Source of the DNA: Apostichopus californicus
Lineage: Eukaryota > Echinodermata > Holothuroidea > Aspidochirotida > Stichopodidae
Length of the DNA stretch: 27,252 nt
Reading direction: 5' to 3'
Assembly (NCBI GenBank): GCA_020650975.1
Contig: JAIPMN010011838.1
Location: 1 to 27,252, forward strand
A program made the translations under genes and the position numbers. Every line of letters starts with the position of its first letter. The first letter of the stretch is position 1. Below, in pieces: positions 21,501 through 27,252 of the stretch. The notes beneath the pieces were generated by a model that had not been told where the DNA came from, did not search any database, and was given only the letters and a program-made list of their open reading frames with translations.

Positions 21501-24500
21501 CAGCCTGTGTCTGTTTCATAATTCAGTTATTTATCACATGCACGGTACCGTACTACTACGGCAACATATGCGTATGGAATGCGAAAAGAGTTTTTTGATA
21601 GGTAAGACTTTTGTACATTACTAAATTATGTAATATATCAGAGTTTATTTCAACAAAAAATGCTCTAGTTTTGACTTTCAGAAACGTCTCAAGAACCCCC
21701 TGGGATGGACTCATGCATCCCCTGGGGGTTCATGCACCCCAGTTAGGGAACCCCTGATGTAGAGAGTCCCTGGGTTTGTCAAGAACCTCTGGATGTACAG
21801 TATCAAAGAGTTACCATACTTGCAAATTTAGTGGACATGTCCTCTCTTTTTCCAGGGTACATGATCGTCCGGGTGATATTTACAAAACTTTCAAAAATGT
21901 CTGAAATATTAGGTTGTTCGAACTAAGGTATAATTAAATCCATCGCAAGATCTTTTTCGATGGCGATATCACCATCTAGCTAATCCAATTTAAGCAAAAT
22001 GTAACGATTAATTCTCAATAGTCACAGTACTTCCACCATTCAGACCTTGAAAGAAAAAAAATGAGCTCTTTTAACTTGGTACCCTTCAAACTCAATTCAT
22101 ATGTCAGACGTACATGTAACTACTTTTACCGCATCCAGGGGGTCCGTGCAACAGGTAACCTCTCCTGTAAGGAATTCCTAAACAGAAAGGAAATGGAAAC
22201 ATGTTAGAAAATTACATAGCTCTGAGCACTGTATTTTAAGCAAAAAGTTCTCTTTACGCTACGAAAATGGAACCAACTCAAAGGAAATATGATTAAAATA
22301 AAGTTTTAATGCTATTCTTTTAAGTTATTTTGTGTTGTAAGTGTCCTCTGTGGCTTGGATTGCTGTGGTCATTCATTCCAATCCAGTCCAAAATTTCTTT
22401 CCTCTTTCAAAGATTTTTTAGTTCTGTGTATTTCAGTTGCAAAAAGGGAGAAAAATTTACACAGAAAGATTATGGTGAATGGGGGTTAAAAAGTAGAGGA
22501 GCGTTTAATGGGCAGCACATGAGAACTAAACTTGGGGGTAAAACTGGGACCTCCCAAACATCATCCACCTTCACCACTACCACACCCCCTCCCCACCCTA
22601 TCACCTCATCCACCCTCATTCCAAACCTGTCACATGTGAAGAAGCCGTACCTCTATCTGAATACCACTTAGGATTAGTGATGAATTCTGTTACATCATTT
22701 AGAATATTCTCTGATATCCCGCTGTCTAATACAACAGAGCTGATTGGTCTCTTCCTCCTAGGATAACCAAATTGTCGCCACTCTGTTCCCATGGCAACGT
22801 ACATGATCGTCTTGCCCTCTTGTCTCTGCATGGCGGCTTCTCTCGCTGTATGTGACGAAAGTTTAGAGAATTTAAACAGAACTTCCAGGTCATCAACGTT
22901 GGAAATGTCTTGAGCTTTTTCAATTCCATGTATGAAACGTCTCAAATTTTGACCTTGTTTCGATATTTTTGGACCGCTGTAATGATTTTTTTCACAGACA
23001 AAATTTTAGTTTGAAATGTCTGGAAAAATGGACACACTTAATGCCTAAGAGAAATGCCCACGTCTTGTGTACTATTTCATATTTGTTATCTTTCATTTAT
23101 ATCTTTAGCAGATCCATGCAAATCACTGACAACAGTACAAATGTCTTTGAGTAAAATTCTTTGTAAAAAGTCTAATTTTTATATTGCTGTATGACAAGAT
23201 GCTTCACAAAGTAATATAATTGCTATTTATTTAGTATGTGCATGCCAATCATAGCAGTGATACCAGCCACATACATGTATAAGCAATATCCAATGGGCAA
23301 AAAAAGGACTGCACACAACTAAGGATGGCCATACAGCTCTTAGGTTATGTACTTACAGTAGTTACCTCTCATAAACGTTATGCTACTTTCCACAGATTCA
23401 TTTCAAGTACCTTTATCAATCTTTGATAGCAAATGAATATAAATTTTCCTCCCAAAAAATTTATATTTGCACTGTTAATCACAACGACTCCTGCAGTCCC
23501 CCTTGTTGTATGCAAAGTAGGCTTCAATCCGTTGCAAGTGAAGTTTTCTTTTTGTCACTACAAAATGCAGACAGTAATGAAACGTGATACATTGTTATCT
23601 TTTATCTGGACCTGAGATCAGGGAGTTCCATAACAACTCCCTGCTGAAATGTCCATCGCTGCTATGGACACTGTGTTGTGGGTATTGACAGTAGCTGCAT
23701 GTATTGACTGTACACTAGTGTCTATTACCGACGGTAGCAAGCTGTGTGTGTATATTCTGGGATCGATGGTGGTGTCTAACACTTATGTTACACCTCATTC
23801 GAAACTATGTCAGATTACCGGCATCAGACGTTTCTTTGTGCGCGAGTCTTCACTCCCTTTAAGCTAATAACCTCTGCTATGAACATGTGGCAGAGAAAGG
23901 AAACAGATTGATGTTTCCTATCAATACAGACGTCGATACAATTACTAACTAATAAATAGTGCATCTTCCAAGTGTATTTGACAATAACAGATGTTATGCT
24001 ACAGTATGAACACAACCAGCTGCTTTCAAGGCCACAGTCCTGTGTTCTCTTTGCCAGTCTAAAATGAAACAAGTTTCATAGTCCAACTTTTTTAGTTACA
24101 ACAGGACAGAGGTATGCTTACTGTACTAAACAATGAAGAAAAGATATCACAGATTTACTTGATTTATTCTGTTTTATTTAAGTGATTCGCCTACGTATGA
24201 GGTGCCGGCATTTACATCATGTTTATGGCCTCCGATTGGTGGCGCTCTACTCCTTTAATCATAGTACAAAAATATTACACTTACCTTGATTCAAAATATC
24301 AAAGAACATCTCTCTATTTCTTCCAATAGCAGTAAGGGTTACACTCTCAAACGGAATGCCACTGTGAAGGTCCATCATCTGTTTCTCTCGATTCCTCTCC
24401 ACAAATATCCAGTTGCTTTTGTATCTGAAGTTTGAGGTAGAGAGAGAGAGAGAGAGAGAGAGATAGACATTTCGGTTTATTTGCAATTAAAGCATTTTAT

Positions 24501-25576
24501 TCTTTGAAGTACATGATTGAAAAGTCTTTAAGTATGCCACAACAATGATTCCTATCCTACTGTGGACAATAAGTCAACATCTTAGAGATGAACTTTGTTT
24601 GTAACATTAAGGTTAAACAAGCGAACACGAACAATTTATAGCAACAACAAAAAAACAAACAAAAATAAACTAATTTTTTCTAAATTTGACGACCATTCAT
24701 CATATCCTTCTGGCGGGTTCAGAACTTCAGTGACCTAAAGTGTCGAACAAGCAGCATGTAGATAAGAACACTATGTACAGCAAATTGAATGCAGGTCAGG
24801 CTGTTTAAACAAACTGCTGTTTTAAGACTGTATCATTTTAAGATATTCCCTGGAACACTGTACAGTTCCAGGGTGGGTACTACTTTATATAGTCCATTAC
24901 TGTAATGGGACAGACAATGTACAAATGCACTATGATTTATGTACAATATTTCTTTGTGGTGCAATTTCTGCTTCAGCTAATACGAAAATACACAGAAAAC
25001 TACTGTAAGAATCTTCTCAATATTCTTGCCAGAATTTCCACCATGCTAGATTGATCAGTTGGGTGCTATTGGGGGCAGTGGGTGGGGGTTGTTTGCATGA
25101 TAACAGAGAGATGTGTGAAAGGTACAGATTGTGGATTAGAGAGTTGAAACTTGATATATGCAATGTAGAACTGTAGAAAGCATAACATGAAATGGGGAAT
25201 TTATTTCCCCCCTGCCGCCTCCCCCTATAGATGTTATTTATCTCTTTCCTTCTTACCTGAAGTAGTGGTTGCCTGGACTTGGCACAAAATCAAACTGTGT
25301 GTCAATCTTCCCGCTTTCACTCTGCCTGAATGTTGTTTCAACACTGAGATGCTGTGTTTTCCTTGCATAGTTTGTTATCCACTGCAGCAGCCAATGGTAG
25401 CTCTTATCACGACTAGGTACCTCTAAGGTCATCATGTAATGTCTACGGAGAAATATGGTGCCATACTGTAGTCCCTTCTTACTGGCAGCTAAGACAGCCC
25501 CGATACCGACCAGACCAAATCCAGCTCCAAAGTACGGATTGTCCGATAGGGATGAAATGTATTCGGCTATTGTCAT
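18537..25576 (-). CDS. BCS1L: Mitochondrial chaperone BCS1 (AAA ATPase for complex III assembly), complete
   Basis: Seven coding exons, in transcript order 25576-25257, 24424-24285, 22845-22651, 22177-22114, 21072-20894, 19407-19296 and 18789-18537 (stop TGA 18539-18537). All have GT/AG borders and agreeing phases; the total is 1,263 bp, or 420 residues (human 419 from memory). The protein sits in the mitochondrial inner membrane and moves folded Rieske iron-sulphur protein across it into complex III. Seen: N-terminal [20 protein letters not shown] transmembrane segment without a cleaved presequence; BCS1-specific domain ([28 protein letters not shown]); Walker [10 protein letters not shown] (230-238); Walker B IILLEDID (278-285); sensor/arginine-finger stretch [20 protein letters not shown] (330-349). 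No catalytic residue is missing. The exon 4 donor follows directly after Walker A (AT|GTACGT), so its last codon completes in exon 5. The introns carry transposons. Confidence 0.96.
19544..20041. mobile_element. hAT-like MITE copy A (498 bp), in BCS1L intron 5
   Basis: On the plus strand the left end is CAGAGGTTGCCTAACTGG and the right end is TTAGGGAAACCCTG; these are inverted terminal repeats of about 14 bp with mismatches. It matches copy B (21371-21756) in reverse orientation along most of its length, and holds roughly 110 bp more in the middle (about 19800-19920). The target duplication is unclear: CTTTAGCT and GTTTAGGT occur near the ends, but the left one is five bases off. Confidence 0.8.
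21371..21756. mobile_element. hAT-like MITE copy B (386 bp), in BCS1L intron 4, perfect 8-bp target duplication
   Basis: It begins CAGGGTTTCCCTAACTTTA and ends CCAGTTAGGGAACCCCTG. ATGTAGAG flanks it on both sides (21363-21370 and 21757-21764), the 8-bp duplication expected for hAT. There is no coding capacity. It lies in the opposite orientation to copy A and looks like an internally shortened relative. Confidence 0.88.
23474..23862 (+). mobile_element. TTAA-family element in BCS1L intron 2, carrying a micro-insertion
   Basis: The right end CGCGAGTCTTCACTCCCT with TTAA (23859-23862) and the inner blocks (CTACAAAATGCAGACAGTAA, GTATTGACTGTACACTAGTG, GCTGTGTGTGTATATTCTGG) match the copies at 9886-10171 and 3132-3436. 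The usual GAAGACTCG left end is absent. TTAATCACAACGACTC at 23474 may be an alternative left end or the edge of a truncation. The insertion at 23619-23643 interrupts it. Confidence 0.6.
23619..23643. mobile_element. 25-bp palindromic micro-insertion inside the TTAA-family element
   Basis: The left arm CAGGGAGTT and the right arm AACTCCCTG enclose CCATAAC. CTGAGAT precedes it (23612-23618) and CTGAAAT follows it (23644-23650), a 7-bp direct repeat with one mismatch. The related copy at 10031 reads straight through (CTGGACCTGAGATGTCCATC), so exactly 32 bp, unit plus duplication, were gained here. Confidence 0.7.
24434..24464. repeat. (AG)n microsatellite in the polypyrimidine tract of a BCS1L acceptor
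   Basis: About 13 AG units on the plus strand read as (CT)n on the minus strand, ending some 10 bases before the acceptor CTTCAG|ATAC of coding exon 2 (24424). The microsatellite therefore forms most of the polypyrimidine tract of that intron. Confidence 0.9.
24848..24873. repeat. 26-bp hairpin with 9-bp perfect arms
   Basis: CCCTGGAAC and GTTCCAGGG enclose an 8-base spacer, ACTGTACA. It lies in BCS1L intron 1. It differs from the CAGGG...CCCTG micro-insertions in having its ends turned outwards, and has no flanking direct repeat. Confidence 0.75.
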
Positions 25577-25611
25577 GTTTCATTGACTTAAAGTTCTTGT
25601 TAATTTAGTGA
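25577..25611 (-). other. BCS1L: BCS1L 5' UTR part of the first coding exon
   Basis: On the minus strand TTTTGCTTTTTCACAG ends at 25612 and is a strong acceptor, 35 bases before the ATG (25576-25574). A non-coding exon therefore probably lies upstream, as in vertebrate BCS1L genes. Confidence 0.6.
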
Positions 25612-25972
25612 CTGTGAAAAAGCAAAATAAGTAGGATTAAAAGGTAATTTAGACAACATGAAGAATATACACGTTCTTCCTACAGTAGAACTAATGAACA
25701 TGTGTGATCCAAACATGGGGAAGTGGTCTAAGGGGAGGGGAGTACCATTATGATGTATTAGTTTACAGCAACTTCATCAAAGTAACATGCCCACGTTGTG
25801 AGTGAAATTTTTAAATTGCACATTTGCCAGATGCAGGATTTGACTATAATGTGTGGATCTGCGGGTTTGCAACATCAAGTGCACTGCAGGTCTTACCATG
25901 CAGTCAGTTGCGGATCATTTACGAGCTCTGTTTCACCATCAGTCTGGGTTAAACATGCAGTCCAGGGATATT

Positions 25973-26004
25973 TCTAGATCTCTAGATCTCTAGATTTCTA
26001 GAAC
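25973..26004. repeat. TCTAGATC octamer repeat, four units
   Basis: Four tandem, largely self-complementary 8-bp units, the last two imperfect. They lie about 25 bases inside the putative first BCS1L intron, next to the predicted donor at 26030. Confidence 0.8.
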
Positions 26005-26030
26005 TCAGGGAAAGAATTTAACCAACTTAC

Positions 26031-26130
26031 CAGTCCTTAATCGCTATCCCTTCCCAAACAACAAAACGTGTAGTTTTACATGCACACTTAACTGCTGCCA
26101 TGCGAACTAGTTGAGAACATTTGTAATTCA
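26031..26130 (-). other. BCS1L: Candidate non-coding first exon of BCS1L
   Basis: GGACTG|GTAAGTTGGT on the minus strand (donor GT at 26030-26029) is a consensus donor in the right place to join the acceptor at 25612. The upper limit is arbitrary; no transcription start or TATA box is evident. Confidence 0.35.
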
Positions 26131-26814
26131 CTTGGCTCCTAGCATTAGCCTACTTCTACCATTGTTTTTGTAATATCTGCCATTTGCCCTGTAGGTTGCC
26201 ATACTAGGGTTGAACCTGAGGATCACACCAATTATATTCTTCTGCCACAGTGTTGATTTAATGAATAATAGGATTAATGGTCCTGATACTCCTTAGCCCA
26301 CTGTACTTTCAACAGTTTAGCCTAAAAAGTCGTTTTAAAATTGTAATAATGCAAAATTCTATATAGGAAATGCAATAAAAATGTTAAATATCTAGTCAAC
26401 TACAGAGCATGTACTCTTAGGGGCATTGGTTGTCAGTGATTGTACGTTTTATTTCTTTTCGCGAAACCCATTCGGATAGTGAATAAGCCTACAAATATGC
26501 CTACCGCAGGCTAGGTCCTGCAGAACTAGGTTATGGTTGCCTACCTGATGTTGCGGCAAACATTTGTGTCTGAGCTCGAGCCTTTAAAATATTATGTTTA
26601 TCATGCAACATATTTTACCTTTTTAGTTTTACATTTTTTGCCCCTTAAATGTTCAACAGGCCAGACACCAAAGCGAGCTTATCATACTGAATCAGCATGC
26701 ACACAAAAAAGGTCACTTATGGAACTAATAGATTTTATAACAATTCCATGCTATCCACTTGCAGAAATTAACATAGACAAATAAAGCTATAGAAAGTTTC
26801 CATGCAGATCAAAA
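26131..26814. other. Upstream flank of BCS1L, nothing recognised
   Basis: The only frame of some length (26533-26784 plus) has no recognisable domain. The BCS1L promoter may lie in the lower part. Confidence 0.4.
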
Positions 26815-26815
26815 G

Positions 26816-26890
26816 CAGTTATAAACTTATAAGCTTAAACTTATAAGCTTAAAAGTTATAAACTTATAAACTAGTTATAACAAGTTTATT
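26816..26890. repeat. AT-rich tandem/inverted repeat (ACTTATAAGCTTAA type)
   Basis: A 14-bp unit, AAACTTATAAGCTT, occurs twice in tandem, followed by variants such as AGTTATAAACTTATAAAC. The units are largely self-complementary around TTATAA and AAGCTT. Confidence 0.75.
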
Positions 26891-27109
26891 AATTTATCAT
26901 TACAAGGTTTTAATTTCTCATTAAAATTAAGCATGAGCCCCACAGTCAAATATAATATATGGTCTGACTCCAACATATGTACCACAATATTGCCATTAGC
27001 CCGGTACATTTTGGATATCGCACCGTGTTATAACGTATGATTGGTTTGATATGCTGTATGATACAGGCCGGTATGTGGTAATGTTTAAATTTATAGGTAA
27101 TCATCTTAG

Positions 27110-27252
27110 GACAGCCCCCCTCCCACCCATGGGCGTCAATCCAGGGGGGACGGGGGGACACGTCCCCCCACGTTTCGATGGGTGGGGGACACAATATCAA
27201 ATGTCCCCCCCACACATTTGGAAAAAGAGTAGTGTCCTGGCTCTATTTGGTT
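27110..27252. mobile_element. Partial repeat element with C/G-rich shoulders, cut by the window end
   Basis: CCCATGGGCGTCAATCC is followed by runs of G (GGGGGGACGGGGGG) and CACGTCCCCCCACG. This resembles the end of a common non-autonomous DNA transposon with a GGCGTC-type terminus, similar in style to the ends at 6054 and 7075. The other end lies outside the window. Confidence 0.4.

Noticed and set aside
22108-22130. Need for a micro-exon between the BCS1L Walker A exon and the next exon
   Set aside because: With the donor at GTAGTT the conserved residues after GK would be missing. The alternative donor AT|GTACGT a few bases further on restores SSYI and the phase, so no micro-exon is needed.
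22540-22620. C-rich stretch near the BCS1L exon 3 donor as a G-quadruplex on the transcript
   Set aside because: The minus strand does have several GGG runs, but they are irregular and such intronic G-rich stretches next to donors are common.
1-27252. CRISPR arrays, operons or bacterial defence systems
   Set aside because: The introns, gene families and repeats are those of an animal nuclear genome; no array of spaced direct repeats was seen.

Overview
The window is animal genomic DNA: AT-rich, with split genes using GT/AG introns, many small non-autonomous DNA transposons and tRNA-derived repeats. Repeat families such as the TTAA-flanked element and the 'CACATGAAATATTAAGGTTC' type sequence look like those of echinoderm genomes. 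I lean to a sea cucumber (holothuroid), but this is inference from recall and nothing was searched.

Three host genes are recognisable. (1) Plus strand, 88-4907: the 3' six exons of a class I SAM-dependent O-methyltransferase (CCoAOMT/COMTD1-like); its 5' end lies left of the window. (2) Plus strand, 10466-13304: a complete PIGZ-like GPI mannosyltransferase 4 in two coding exons (641 codons), with a family-atypical Lys/Gly-rich insert. (3) Minus strand, 25576-18537: a complete seven-coding-exon BCS1L orthologue (420 codons), the mitochondrial AAA chaperone that inserts the Rieske protein into complex III. All seven exons join in frame and give almost exactly the length of human BCS1L (419 residues from memory). 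Genes 1 and 2 are in tandem; 2 and 3 are convergent, with a 5.2-kb gap. The three products belong to unrelated pathways and nothing suggests joint regulation.

The rest is repeats. In the methyltransferase introns there is a TTAA-flanked inverted-repeat element (3132-3436) and a hAT-like MITE (3972-4333) nested in a second TIR element (3933-4512). The 4.9-10.4 kb intergenic stretch holds a 1,022-bp hAT-like element with a perfect 8-bp target duplication (6054-7075), a GTACTCG-rich zone, two tiny palindromic insertions (7965-7990, 8036-8063), a perfect 28-bp-arm palindrome (8378-8434), a 364-bp TIR element (8555-8918) and another TTAA-flanked element (9886-10171). The 13.3-18.5 kb stretch holds G-rich tracts, a cluster of tRNA-like repeats and a 50-bp minisatellite. 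In BCS1L introns, two copies of one hAT MITE lie head-to-head around exon 5, and a TTAA-family element carries a third tiny palindromic insertion.

The most unusual signal is the family of about 25-28-bp palindromes of type CAGGGAGTTGTTA/TAACAACTCCCTG. There are three copies, each flanked by 6-7-bp direct repeats, and one sits at a site that is empty in a related repeat copy. They look like inserted units that are almost nothing but joined terminal repeats.
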